DNA from: Thaumasiovibrio sp043421945 | GTDB lineage: Bacteria > Pseudomonadota > Gammaproteobacteria > Enterobacterales > Vibrionaceae | Assembly (NCBI GenBank): GCA_043421945.1 | Contig: JBHOGO010000013.1 | Coordinates: 1 to 64,000, forward strand | Direction of reading: 5' to 3' | DNA length: 64,000 nucleotides | Shown: positions 8,951 to 17,128 of the stretch, one piece after another | Layout of the letters: each line of letters begins with the position of its first letter | Position numbering within the stretch: position 1 is the first letter of the stretch | Position numbers and translations under genes: made by a program | Notes under the pieces: model-generated | Told to the model about the DNA's origin: nothing | What the model saw: the letters and a program-made list of their open reading frames with translations, nothing else | The model's database searches: none

Positions 8951-9124
8951 CTATAATGAGTCCTTTTCTGGTGCCATGATGTACTCAACAGACAAGCCAG
9001 CAATCAATGCCGTGATCCCAACCAAAAGCGGTAGAGATAGCCCAGCACCTGGAGTAGCAAAAATGGCAATAAAGATAAAAAAGAGCAGTAAAAGATACAG
9101 GGTCATACGGTGAATATAGTTCAT
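8951..9124 (-). CDS. Small membrane protein, function unknown
   Basis: A 57-residue reading frame starts at ATG 9124, preceded by a GGGGGA ribosome-binding site 4 bases away, and ends at TAG 8951. The product has a short basic start (MNYIHRM) and two hydrophobic segments, about residues 8-23 and 28-45. They are joined by a PGAG turn and followed by a charged tail ending in EKDSL. This shape and the ribosome-binding site support a real two-pass inner-membrane peptide. It lies 45 bases upstream of the LysR gene on the same strand and is divergent from tusA. I do not recognise the family. Confidence 0.6.
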   Translation of the reverse strand: MNYIHRMTLYLLLLFFIFIAIFATPGAGLSLPLLVGITALIAGLSVEYIMAPEKDSL

Positions 9125-9224
9125 CTTTCCCCCTTAACGTTCTAAAGAGAACATGGTGTAAACAGAATTACACACCTTAATGGTGAGGCAACCGTTGATT
9201 ATTCACTCACTGTAGGTATGATCA

Positions 9225-9240
9225 CCTCCCCGATCGGAGG
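9225..9240 (+). promoter_or_regulatory. Hairpin covering the tusA ribosome-binding site
   Basis: CCTCC (9225-9229) is perfectly complementary to the tusA Shine-Dalgarno GGAGG (9236-9240), with a 6-base loop CCGATC. If formed in the mRNA, this 5-bp all-G/C-rich stem would hide the ribosome-binding site 8 bases before the tusA ATG. It may act as a translational switch, but function is inferred only. Confidence 0.45.
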
Positions 9241-9248
9241 CGAGACAA

Positions 9249-9494
9249 ATGACAAGTCCATTTAACAATCCAACTCAACGTTTACAAGCAGAAGGCTTAC
9301 GCTGCCCAGAGCCAGTCATGATGGTTAGAAAGACCGTCCGTAAAATGTCGGAAGGCGAAACACTATTAATTACTGCGGACGATCCCTCGACCGCTAGAGA
9401 TATCCCAAGCTTTTGCCGCTTTATGGACCACACTCTCGTCGCTGAACAGACAGAACAAATGCCGTTTCAATTTCTCATCAAAGTCGGTCAATAA
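9249..9494 (+). CDS. tusA: Sulfurtransferase TusA
   Basis: TusA accepts persulfide sulfur from IscS and passes it to the TusBCD/TusE relay for 2-thiolation of the wobble uridine of Lys, Glu and Gln tRNAs by MnmA. It is also a general sulfur carrier. The 81-residue length equals E. coli TusA. The signature LRCPEPVMMVRKTVR places the sulfur-carrying cysteine at C19. The RDIPSFC segment in the second half also matches. The ribosome-binding site is GGAGG at 9236-9240. Confidence 0.94.
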   Translation: MTSPFNNPTQRLQAEGLRCPEPVMMVRKTVRKMSEGETLLITADDPSTARDIPSFCRFMDHTLVAEQTEQMPFQFLIKVGQ

Positions 9495-9512
9495 ACGAGT
9501 ATCAAACTCTCT

Positions 9513-9752
9513 TTACGACAGTTTCGATTCCATCTCATTTATTCGATCACGCAACTGCGCGACTTCTTGCTCTAGAGGCTGGACATAGCGCAGTCGTATC
9601 ATCGCCTCAACGGAAAGATATGTCGTAACAATGGCACCAACAACCATCGGTACCCATAAATCCGTTAATACCATGCCCAATACATTCAGGACTAACCCGA
9701 AGCTGAACAGACGACACTGACTTTGAAGCGACATTGCGGTGAACCTGATCAT
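9513..9752 (-). CDS. Small two-pass membrane protein with coiled-coil tail
   Basis: The 79-residue product starts at ATG 9752, chosen because GGAGAG lies 4 bases upstream; an in-frame start 10 codons earlier lacks a good site. Two hydrophobic segments (about residues 15-30 and 33-48) are followed by a charged heptad-like tail, VQPLEQEVAQLRDRINEMES, suggesting a short cytoplasmic coiled coil. It is convergent with tusA, 18 bases from its stop. Family and function are not recognised. Confidence 0.65.
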   Translation of the reverse strand: MIRFTAMSLQSQCRLFSFGLVLNVLGMVLTDLWVPMVVGAIVTTYLSVEAMIRLRYVQPLEQEVAQLRDRINEMESKLS

Positions 9753-9782
9753 AAGCTCTCCAGTGTTTCTCTTGCCACACAA

Positions 9783-10131
9783 TAAGAATACTAAGGGTCA
9801 GTATCGCAGTCTGATTAGTCGGTCACGAATAACAGATTATGCAGACTTAGATTGCAATTTTGATACCTAAGACACAGTTTATTCCAACCGATCTCTTCGA
9901 GGAACTAGGCATCTCAGTGCTGAAAACAAAATGAAGAATTGTGAACGATTTAAGGCTCTGGGGAGGGAGTAACCGGCGGTGATCATATGTTTGAGTCACC
10001 CACACCATAAGGACTTAGCTTTAATGATGCGGATGACTATTTCTGTCTCGATTTTCTATATAGCTGTCTGCGTTTAGTTATCTCGGCTTTGTTATTCGCA
10101 CTGACGAACAGACGAACTGAACAATTGAAAA
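9783..10131. other. Non-coding stretch downstream of yiaD
   Basis: About 350 bases between the end of yiaD and the small membrane-protein gene, both on the minus strand. No reading frame with a credible start, no tRNA and no strong terminator was seen. A short stretch around 9953-10000 superficially resembles part of an FMN riboswitch and was rejected. Confidence 0.5.
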
Positions 10132-10791
10132 CTACTGTGCCAGTGGTGACAGAACAATTTCAACGCGGCGGTTTTCAGCACGGCCTTGCTCTGTATTGTT
10201 GTCCGCAATAGGGCTCGATTCACCACGACCAACAGCCACGATACGTGACGGAGATACACCCTCACCGATCAATTGACTACGCACTTCATTAGCGCGGCGC
10301 TGTGAAAGTTCTTGGTTATAACTTGCTGCACCAGTGCTATCAGTATGCCCTAAAACATTGAGCATCGTTTCATCGTACTCAGTCACAACGGTAGCAACAT
10401 TCCGTAATGCGAGTGCCGCACGAGAATCCAAAGTTGTCTCATTGACGCGGAACGTAATTTCATTTGGCATGTTGAGAATAATGTTGTCGCCTTGACGAGC
10501 CACCGTGATACCAGATGCTTGAAGCTGCTCACGTAGCTCAGCCTCTTGTACATCCATGTAGTAACCAATACCACCGCCGACAGCAGCACCAGAAGCCGCA
10601 CCGATAAGAATACCTTTCTTACGATCACCACTGCTTGAAGAGGCAGCGCCGACAGCAGCACCCGCAACAGCACCGATCACTGACCCCGTGGTTGCCTTAG
10701 CGGTTTGTTGTTCTCCAGTGTATGGATTTGTTGTTGAACACCCTGTTATAGCAACAGTGGCAATTAACGTAGCGAGTACTAGCTTTTTCAT
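10132..10791 (-). CDS. yiaD: YiaD-type OmpA-family outer-membrane lipoprotein
   Basis: The 219-residue product begins with a lipoprotein signal (MKKLVLATLIATVAITGC), with the lipobox ITGC placing the lipidated cysteine at 18. A glycine-zipper region follows at about residues 36-80 (GSVIGAVAGAAVGAASS and GILIGAASGAAVGGGIGYY). The C-terminal OmpA domain (about 110-215) has the peptidoglycan-binding signature NVLGHTDSTGAASYNQELSQ followed by RRANEVRSQL. It probably anchors the outer membrane to peptidoglycan. It is divergent from glyQ; yiaD, glyQS, malS and avtA also cluster in E. coli. Confidence 0.9.
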   Translation of the reverse strand: MKKLVLATLIATVAITGCSTTNPYTGEQQTAKATTGSVIGAVAGAAVGAASSSSGDRKKGILIGAASGAAVGGGIGYYMDVQEAELREQLQASGITVARQGDNIILNMPNEITFRVNETTLDSRAALALRNVATVVTEYDETMLNVLGHTDSTGAASYNQELSQRRANEVRSQLIGEGVSPSRIVAVGRGESSPIADNNTEQGRAENRRVEIVLSPLAQ

Positions 10792-10952
10792 ATGAGCTCC
10801 GAGCTAAAATTGATCCAAAAACAAAATTATAACAGGCTATTGGAAAGTCCCGTTAAATCCTTGTCAGAAAAGGTCTCTAAACATCGTAGTTCAAGTCAAT
10901 GGGTGGCGATAAAAAAACCAGTAATCCTCTACTCCCAACGTGACATGCCATG

Positions 10953-10958
10953 TATAAT
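10953..10958 (+). promoter_or_regulatory. Probable glyQS promoter -10 element
   Basis: A perfect TATAAT lies 50 bases before the glyQ start. No clear TTGACA-like -35 is seen 16-18 bases upstream, so only the -10 hexamer is marked. Confidence 0.35.
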
Positions 10959-11007
10959 CGAGTGTTATTTTCACATTTCAATCCACCTTAATCACGCGAA
11001 GTTGACA

Positions 11008-11913
11008 ATGCACAATTACGACATCAAGACCTTTCAGGGCATGATCCTCGCGCTGCAGGATTACTGGGGCCAACAAGGTTGTACTGTAGTACAACCGCTA
11101 GACATGGAAGTAGGTGCAGGCACCTCTCATCCAATGACATGTCTACGCGCATTGGGACCCGAGCCAATTGCCGCTGCTTACGTACAACCATCTCGTCGTC
11201 CAACTGACGGCCGTTATGGCGAAAACCCTAACCGTCTGCAGCACTACTATCAATTTCAAGTTATCTTGAAACCATCACCAGACAACATCCAAGAGCTATA
11301 CCTTGGTTCTCTTGAAACTCTGGGTATCGACACACAAGTTCACGATATCCGTTTCGTTGAAGATAACTGGGAGAACCCAACGCTGGGCGCTTGGGGTCTA
11401 GGCTGGGAAGTTTGGCTGAACGGTATGGAAGTAACGCAATTTACTTACTTCCAACAAGTCGGTGGGCTGGAATGTAAGCCTGTAACAGGCGAAATCACTT
11501 ACGGTATCGAACGTCTTGCGATGTACATCCAAGGTGTTGACTCGGTTTACGACCTAGTATGGACTGATGGTCCGTTTGGTAAAGTGACTTACGGTGACAT
11601 CTTCCATCAAAATGAAGTGGAACAGTCGACCTATAACTTCGAACATGCCGATGTAGATTTCCTATTTACTTTCTTCGACCAGTGCGAGAAAGAGTGCCAA
11701 GAGCTACTGGCACTGGAAACACCACTATCTCTTCCTGCGTACGAGCGTATCTTGAAAGCAGGTCATGCTTTCAACTTGCTTGACGCACGTAAAGCGATTT
11801 CAGTGACAGAGCGCCAACGCTACATTCTGCGCATTCGTAACCTAACTAAGCAAGTTGCAGAAGCGTACTACGCCTCTCGCGAAGCGCTTGGTTTCCCAAT
11901 GTGTAAGAAATAA
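11008..11913 (+). CDS. glyQ: Glycine--tRNA ligase alpha subunit
   Basis: GlyQ is the alpha chain of the alpha2-beta2 bacterial glycyl-tRNA synthetase and forms the aminoacyl-adenylate site. The reading frame is open from 10792, but the start is placed at ATG 11008 because MHNYDIKTFQGMILALQDYW aligns with the E. coli N-terminus; the preceding 72 codons overlap the yiaD promoter region. The resulting 301 residues compare with 303 in E. coli. Highly conserved segments include QPLDMEVGAGTSHPMTCLRA and GWEVWLNGMEVTQFTYFQQ. glyS follows after 9 bases with its own AAGGAG site. Confidence 0.97.
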   Translation: MHNYDIKTFQGMILALQDYWGQQGCTVVQPLDMEVGAGTSHPMTCLRALGPEPIAAAYVQPSRRPTDGRYGENPNRLQHYYQFQVILKPSPDNIQELYLGSLETLGIDTQVHDIRFVEDNWENPTLGAWGLGWEVWLNGMEVTQFTYFQQVGGLECKPVTGEITYGIERLAMYIQGVDSVYDLVWTDGPFGKVTYGDIFHQNEVEQSTYNFEHADVDFLFTFFDQCEKECQELLALETPLSLPAYERILKAGHAFNLLDARKAISVTERQRYILRIRNLTKQVAEAYYASREALGFPMCKK

Positions 11914-11922
11914 GGAGCACTC

Positions 11923-13992
11923 ATGACTGAACGTAATTTTCTGATTGAGCTAGGTACTGAAGAGCTACCACCAACGCAACTACGCACATTGGCAGAAGCA
12001 TTCAAAAACAACTTTGAAGCGGAGCTTAAGGCTGCCGACCTTGCCCATGAAGGCATTGAGTGGTTCGCTACCCCTCGCCGCATGGCATTAAAAGTTGCTG
12101 CTCTTGCCGACGGTCAAGCAGACAAAATCGTTGAAAAACGTGGTCCTGCGATCTCGTCAGCATTCGATGCTGATGGCAACCCAACCAAAGCAGCAATGGG
12201 CTGGGCTCGTGGTAACGGTATTACTGTTGAGCAAGCAGACCGCCTAAAAACCGATAAAGGTGAATGGCTACTGCACAAGCTAGAAGTGAAAGGGAAAGCA
12301 GCAAGCGACCTCGTTGTTGAACTCGCAGCAAAAGCACTGGCTAACCTTCCGATTGCTAAGCCGATGCGCTGGGGCAACGAAGAGACTCAATTCATCCGCC
12401 CAGTTAAGACCCTAACCATTCTACTTGGTGAAGAACTTATCGAAGGCAGCATCTTAGGTGTTGCTTCTGGCCGTACGATTCGCGGTCACCGCTTCATGGG
12501 TGAAGCTGAGTTCACAATCGACAATGCTGACCAATATCCTGCGATTCTTGAAGAACGCGGTAAAGTCATGGCTGACTATGAAGCGCGTAAAGCGATCATT
12601 ATTGCTGATGCACAAAAGGCAGCAGCAGCCGTTGGCGGTATCGCTGATCTCGAAGATGACCTTGTTGAAGAAGTGACGTCACTGGTTGAGTGGCCGGTAG
12701 TCCTTACCGCTGCTTTTGAAGAAGAGTTCTTAAACGTTCCTTCTGAAGCACTGGTTTACACCATGAAAGGTGACCAGAAATACTTCCCTGTTTACGACGA
12801 GAACAAAAAGCTTCTACCAAACTTTGTCTTCGTTTCAAACATCATTTCTAAAGACCCACGTCAGGTTATCGAAGGTAACGAGAAAGTCGTTCGCCCACGT
12901 CTTGCCGACGCTGAGTTCTTCTTTAATACCGACCGTAAGCGCCCATTGATTGATCGTCTTCCAGAGCTGGAAACGGCAATCTTCCAGAAGCAGTTAGGTA
13001 CGATTAAAGATAAAACAGATCGTATTACTGAGCTTGCTGGCTACATTGCTGAGCAAATTGGTGCTGATGTTGAGAAATCTCAACGTGCCGGTCTACTTGC
13101 TAAATGTGACTTGATGACTTCAATGGTTTTCGAATTCACTGATACGCAAGGTGTGATGGGCATGCACTACGCTCGCCATGACGGTGAAGCAGAAGAAGTT
13201 GCACTGGCACTTAACGAACAGTACATGCCTCGCTTTGCTGGTGATGACCTACCAAGCAACGGTGTTTCGTCTGCTGTCGCGATGGCTGACAAACTTGATA
13301 CTATCGTTGGTATCTTTGGCATTGGTCAGGCACCGAAAGGCTCTGATCCATTCGCCCTTCGTCGTGCTTCTCTTGGTGTGTTACGCATCATCGTCGAGAA
13401 TGGCTATGACCTAGACCTTGCAGATCTCATCACCAAAGCAAAATCACTGTTCGGCGATAAGCTTAGCAATGATAACGTTGAAGGTGATGTGATTGAGTTT
13501 ATGCTTGGTCGTTTCCGCGCTTGGTATCAAGACGAAGGCTTTAGCGTTGACGTTATTCAAGCCGTACTGGCTCGTCGCCCTACTCGACCATCTGATTTCG
13601 ACAAGCGTGTTAAAGCCGTTAGTCATTTCCGCACCCTTGATGCTGCAGAGTCATTAGCTGCTGCCAACAAGCGTGTAGGCAATATCTTGGCTAAGTTTGA
13701 AGGTGAGCTAAGCGCTTCAATCAATACTTCACTACTGACTGAAGATGCAGAGAAGGTACTTGCTGAGCAAGTAGCTACTGTGGTTGAGAAACTACAGCCT
13801 GTCTTTGCGAGCGGTGACTACCAAGCAGCATTGACTGAACTGGCTACTCTACGTGAAGGCGTGGATGCGTTCTTCGATAGTGTCATGGTAATGGCTGACG
13901 ATGAAGCACTAAAAGTTAACCGTTTAACTATGCTTAACTTACTTCGCGAGCAGTTCTTAAATATCGCTGATATTTCTGTGCTTCAAAAGTAA
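11923..13992 (+). CDS. glyS: Glycine--tRNA ligase beta subunit
   Basis: GlyS is the beta chain of the tetrameric glycyl-tRNA synthetase and recognises tRNA-Gly. At 689 residues it equals the E. coli protein. It opens with the family start FLIELGTEELPP, carries the HD-like core (GVMGMHYARHDGE, about residues 410-422) and ends with the helical anticodon-binding domain (VMVMADDEALKVNRLTMLNL). It is co-transcribed with glyQ and followed by a strong intrinsic terminator. Confidence 0.97.
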   Translation: MTERNFLIELGTEELPPTQLRTLAEAFKNNFEAELKAADLAHEGIEWFATPRRMALKVAALADGQADKIVEKRGPAISSAFDADGNPTKAAMGWARGNGITVEQADRLKTDKGEWLLHKLEVKGKAASDLVVELAAKALANLPIAKPMRWGNEETQFIRPVKTLTILLGEELIEGSILGVASGRTIRGHRFMGEAEFTIDNADQYPAILEERGKVMADYEARKAIIIADAQKAAAAVGGIADLEDDLVEEVTSLVEWPVVLTAAFEEEFLNVPSEALVYTMKGDQKYFPVYDENKKLLPNFVFVSNIISKDPRQVIEGNEKVVRPRLADAEFFFNTDRKRPLIDRLPELETAIFQKQLGTIKDKTDRITELAGYIAEQIGADVEKSQRAGLLAKCDLMTSMVFEFTDTQGVMGMHYARHDGEAEEVALALNEQYMPRFAGDDLPSNGVSSAVAMADKLDTIVGIFGIGQAPKGSDPFALRRASLGVLRIIVENGYDLDLADLITKAKSLFGDKLSNDNVEGDVIEFMLGRFRAWYQDEGFSVDVIQAVLARRPTRPSDFDKRVKAVSHFRTLDAAESLAAANKRVGNILAKFEGELSASINTSLLTEDAEKVLAEQVATVVEKLQPVFASGDYQAALTELATLREGVDAFFDSVMVMADDEALKVNRLTMLNLLREQFLNIADISVLQK

Positions 13993-14045
13993 ACTCGCTT
14001 TGTTGGCTTGCTGATATCAACAAGCCACAGTAAAGCGCCATATCT

Positions 14046-14073
14046 AAGCCTCGTTTTTACGAGGCTTTTTTTA
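14046..14073 (+). terminator. glyQS intrinsic terminator
   Basis: AAGCCTCG (14047-14053 region) and CGAGGCTT pair in a perfect stem with a short TTTTTA loop, followed by seven T residues. It lies about 55 bases after the glyS stop. Confidence 0.9.
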
Positions 14074-14740
14074 TGCCTCAATGTTTTAAGTTTCAACAAC
14101 ACTCTCGAACAGTACCAATTCAGAGGCACTGCCTGAGCTTTACTTTTTCCCTGACAAAGCAGCCTCATTGATTAGCTAGACTCATTAACAAAGCAACTGA
14201 GTTAATAGAATTACCTTGCTGACACAGCGGTTTCAACAAAGTGTATAGAGCTTCCTTCATACAACCAAATACCCGCCCCCCACGATAACAAAGCCGCGCG
14301 ATACTATGAACATAGCCTAGCGTTTTCCCTTCAATACACCCTGTCATCAGTATTTAGAATCATCGCCTTGACTCGTCGGTATGTAATTATTGTTTCTGTT
14401 ATACAGATAACAATCTGCACATCTGACATTCAACTTTTCGAGAATTACGTTACGTTCTGTAGTCGTTAGTGTTTGGTATAAACCCAATAGTATTTATCTC
14501 GGTCACGTGACAAGAAGCAAGCTCAGTATTAGACGAACTGAACCGTTCATCATGACCGTCACAAGCATCGAAAAAACAGTGAGAATAATAGAGACTATGG
14601 ATAGCGATAATTCACCAACACCGATTAATAGTAACTTAGTGTGCAAGCCCGAAGTTCATCCAACCCCACCTTTTTTAAGCAAAGAAAAAGTCCGAACTCA
14701 GGCATCAAAATTTTCATCACTACTGCTACAAACATTTAAG
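14074..14740. other. Stretch between glyQS and malS without a confident gene
   Basis: Up to about 14506 no convincing gene is present; two minus-strand frames of about 60 codons (near 13983-14168 and 14165-14347) lack ribosome-binding sites and recognisable features. From 14507 the malS frame is already open from a GTG, but the predicted signal peptide starts only at 14741. So 14507-14740 is either an N-terminal extension or an untranslated leader. Confidence 0.5.
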
Positions 14741-17011
14741 ATGCGAGCGGCAAACCTTCAAACACTACAACGCACTTTGACACATACGTTTAAGTTCACG
14801 GCACTTTACCTCGCAATCACTTCACCACTCGCTGCCTATGAATACTCATTAAACACCTTAAAGAGTCATGACAACATAACGCATGAAGCCAGTGTTTCAC
14901 GTGAAACACTCACCTTAGATTTTCATGCAATGACAAATTCCAATGTTAAAAGTGATCGCTTGTTTCACGTGAAACAGTCACTAAGCAAAGGTCATTACGA
15001 GCTGATGATTCGCCGCTCGTATAATGAAGATACAACAGAAAAAATGGATGAGGGTGAATACTGTTATCTAGAATCAGAAGACAGTAAAAGATTGAAATTC
15101 AATCGGCCCAATCCCCTCTCAATGTGCAATACAGAAACTGTGATTCCATTAAGGATCATGAAAGAAGATACTTACGAGTTTCTATTAGATACCAGCAATG
15201 AAACGTTAACTGTAAGCCGAGTAATACCCGTTCAAAATGATGTTGTAAAACAAACTTGCCCTGCTATCAAAGAGCCGACTGTCACCATCGACGTAAGTCA
15301 TGTATTTGAGAACGGTAGTTGGATAAAAGAAGCATTCAGTGGCGATAAGCACCCCGTTATCAATGGAGCTGTAAGGCTAGCTGCAAACACAAATAGCGAA
15401 GGAGTGCTGCTACTAAAGAGCACAACACCACCCAATCAAACACTGGATATTGAACCTAGTGAAGTAAGCAAAGAAACCGTCGACAATGCATTTTCAAACT
15501 TTCATTGGGATAATGCCATCGTCTATTTTGTTATGACTGACCGATTCTATAACGGCAATCTTAGCAATGATTTTAACTATGGTAGAACAAAGGATGACTC
15601 AGACAACATCGGTACTTTTCATGGTGGTGATATAGCGGGCTTAACTGAGAAGTTAAACTACATCGCAGAGCTTGGTGTGAATGCCATATGGATGACTTCA
15701 CCATTAGAGCAAATCCATGGTTGGGTTGGTGGCGGCGATAACGGTGATTTCAAACATTACGGGTATCACGGCTATTATCATCTTGATTGGACGAACCTAG
15801 ATGCCAACATGGGTACGGAAAAAGAACTTCGTGAATTTGTCACTCGGGCACATCAACTCGGAATAAAAGTCATTTGGGATGTTGTCCTCAACCATGTCGG
15901 CTATGCAACGCTAGCGGATATGCAAGAGTTTGATTTTGGCTCACTAATCATAAGCGCTGAACAAGCAGAAAAAAGTCTAGGAGCAAAGTGGACGGACTGG
16001 ACACCAACCCCTCCTCAAAGCTGGCATAGCTTCAATGACTATCTCAACTTCACGGATGGAGATGCATGGGAAAAATGGTGGGGCCACGACTGGATAAGAA
16101 CGGACATTGGTAACTACCCAAGTCCAGGCTATGACGCACTGACCATGTCACTAAACTTTCTGCCTGACGTAATAACGGAATCAAACACCCCTGCTCCACT
16201 TCCTCACTTCTTTAAGAATAAACCGAACCACCAAGCTGATGATGTTCAACGTTCTCCAAGTGAAAATATCATCATGTGGTTGTCAGAGTGGGTACGGGAA
16301 TATGGAATAGATGGCTTTCGTGTGGATACAGCAAAGCACGTTGAAAAGGAGACATTCCAGCAACTGAAAACAACTGCCAATACTGCAAGACAAAACTGGC
16401 TACAAGTGAATGGCATCGAGGATGGAAAAGAAGGCCAGCAATTCTGGATGACTGGAGAAGCATGGGGACACGGTGCCTATAAGAGTGACTACTTCGACGC
16501 AGGCTTCGATTCAATGATAAATTTTGAATTTCAAAATGACGTCGCACCCCTAGCGATCGAATGCCTTGCAAATATCGATAGCGACTATCAACGATACGCA
16601 GAAACGATCAATAAAGATTCTGACTTCAATGTACTCAGTTACCTATCAAGCCACGATACTAAGCTTTTTTTTGGTACTGAAGCTAAATCCATTTCAGAAC
16701 AAAAGCGTGCTGCTAATGCATTAATGTTATCACCTGGTGCAGTGCAGATTTACTACGGAGATGAAACCGCACGTCCATTTGGGGCTACGGGTTCAGATCC
16801 TCTACAAGGTACACGCTCACCGATGAATTGGGGAGATAACCCAGATCTTCTTAAGCATTGGCAAACATTGGGGAACTTCAGGAATCATCATCCCGCACTG
16901 AGTAAAGGGATCCATCAAAGGCTTTCAACTGAACCCTATTATGCATTTTCACGGACTACATCAGAAGACAAAGTCATGGTGGTATACATAGGAAACCAAA
17001 CTAATGAATAA
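14741..17011 (+). CDS. malS: Periplasmic alpha-amylase MalS (GH13)
   Basis: MalS cleaves maltodextrins in the periplasm. The signal peptide (MRAANLQTLQRTLTHTFK, then a hydrophobic core ending SPLAA) sets the start at 14741, giving 756 residues; the frame continues up to GTG 14507, which would add 78 residues. The GH13 motifs are intact (codon positions): DVVLNH at 15878, GFRVDTAKH with the nucleophile Asp at 16325, GEAWG with the acid/base Glu at 16457 and SSHD with its Asp at 16655. The C-terminus (DKVMVVYIGNQ) ends where E. coli MalS ends, so it is complete. malS-avtA adjacency also occurs in E. coli. Unusually, two perfect parS sites lie in its N-terminal coding region. Confidence 0.88.
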   Translation: MRAANLQTLQRTLTHTFKFTALYLAITSPLAAYEYSLNTLKSHDNITHEASVSRETLTLDFHAMTNSNVKSDRLFHVKQSLSKGHYELMIRRSYNEDTTEKMDEGEYCYLESEDSKRLKFNRPNPLSMCNTETVIPLRIMKEDTYEFLLDTSNETLTVSRVIPVQNDVVKQTCPAIKEPTVTIDVSHVFENGSWIKEAFSGDKHPVINGAVRLAANTNSEGVLLLKSTTPPNQTLDIEPSEVSKETVDNAFSNFHWDNAIVYFVMTDRFYNGNLSNDFNYGRTKDDSDNIGTFHGGDIAGLTEKLNYIAELGVNAIWMTSPLEQIHGWVGGGDNGDFKHYGYHGYYHLDWTNLDANMGTEKELREFVTRAHQLGIKVIWDVVLNHVGYATLADMQEFDFGSLIISAEQAEKSLGAKWTDWTPTPPQSWHSFNDYLNFTDGDAWEKWWGHDWIRTDIGNYPSPGYDALTMSLNFLPDVITESNTPAPLPHFFKNKPNHQADDVQRSPSENIIMWLSEWVREYGIDGFRVDTAKHVEKETFQQLKTTANTARQNWLQVNGIEDGKEGQQFWMTGEAWGHGAYKSDYFDAGFDSMINFEFQNDVAPLAIECLANIDSDYQRYAETINKDSDFNVLSYLSSHDTKLFFGTEAKSISEQKRAANALMLSPGAVQIYYGDETARPFGATGSDPLQGTRSPMNWGDNPDLLKHWQTLGNFRNHHPALSKGIHQRLSTEPYYAFSRTTSEDKVMVVYIGNQTNE
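14893..14908. promoter_or_regulatory. parS centromere site 1 (inside malS)
   Basis: TGTTTCACGTGAAACA, a perfect 16-bp palindrome matching the bacterial chromosomal parS consensus bound by ParB. In the malS frame it is read as VSRET. It lies about 20 kb from oriC; parAB is at 37.5-39.1 kb. Confidence 0.93.
14961..14976. promoter_or_regulatory. parS centromere site 2 (inside malS)
   Basis: A second exact copy of TGTTTCACGTGAAACA, 68 bases from site 1 but read in a different malS frame (as LFHVKQ). The DNA word is conserved while the peptide differs, so the site rather than the protein is the likely target of selection. Confidence 0.93.
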
Positions 17012-17128
17012 TCCACTTTTTTAATAATCACTGATACGGTATGTTGTCTGGTCTGCGTATATAAGGGGGCTAATGAGCTCCCAATAACAACACGCTGAAC
17101 ATAACATAACGCAAAGGTGAGCAGCAGT

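Noticed and set aside
9953..10000. Stretch with ACCGGCGGTGATCA reminiscent of part of an FMN riboswitch
   Set aside because: The other conserved arms of the aptamer are missing, and the plus strand downstream is antisense to yiaD, not a riboflavin gene.
10792..11007. 72-codon N-terminal extension of glyQ
   Set aside because: It overlaps the yiaD-glyQ promoter region and has no similarity to GlyQ; the conserved N-terminus begins at 11008.
14165..14347. 60-codon minus-strand frame between glyS and malS, plus a similar one at 13983-14168
   Set aside because: No ribosome-binding site, no recognisable motif; the second overlaps the glyS terminator.
16950..17011. Possible C-terminal truncation of MalS
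   Set aside because: E. coli MalS, as recalled, ends at the same point (DKVLVVWAGQQ), so the gene is complete.
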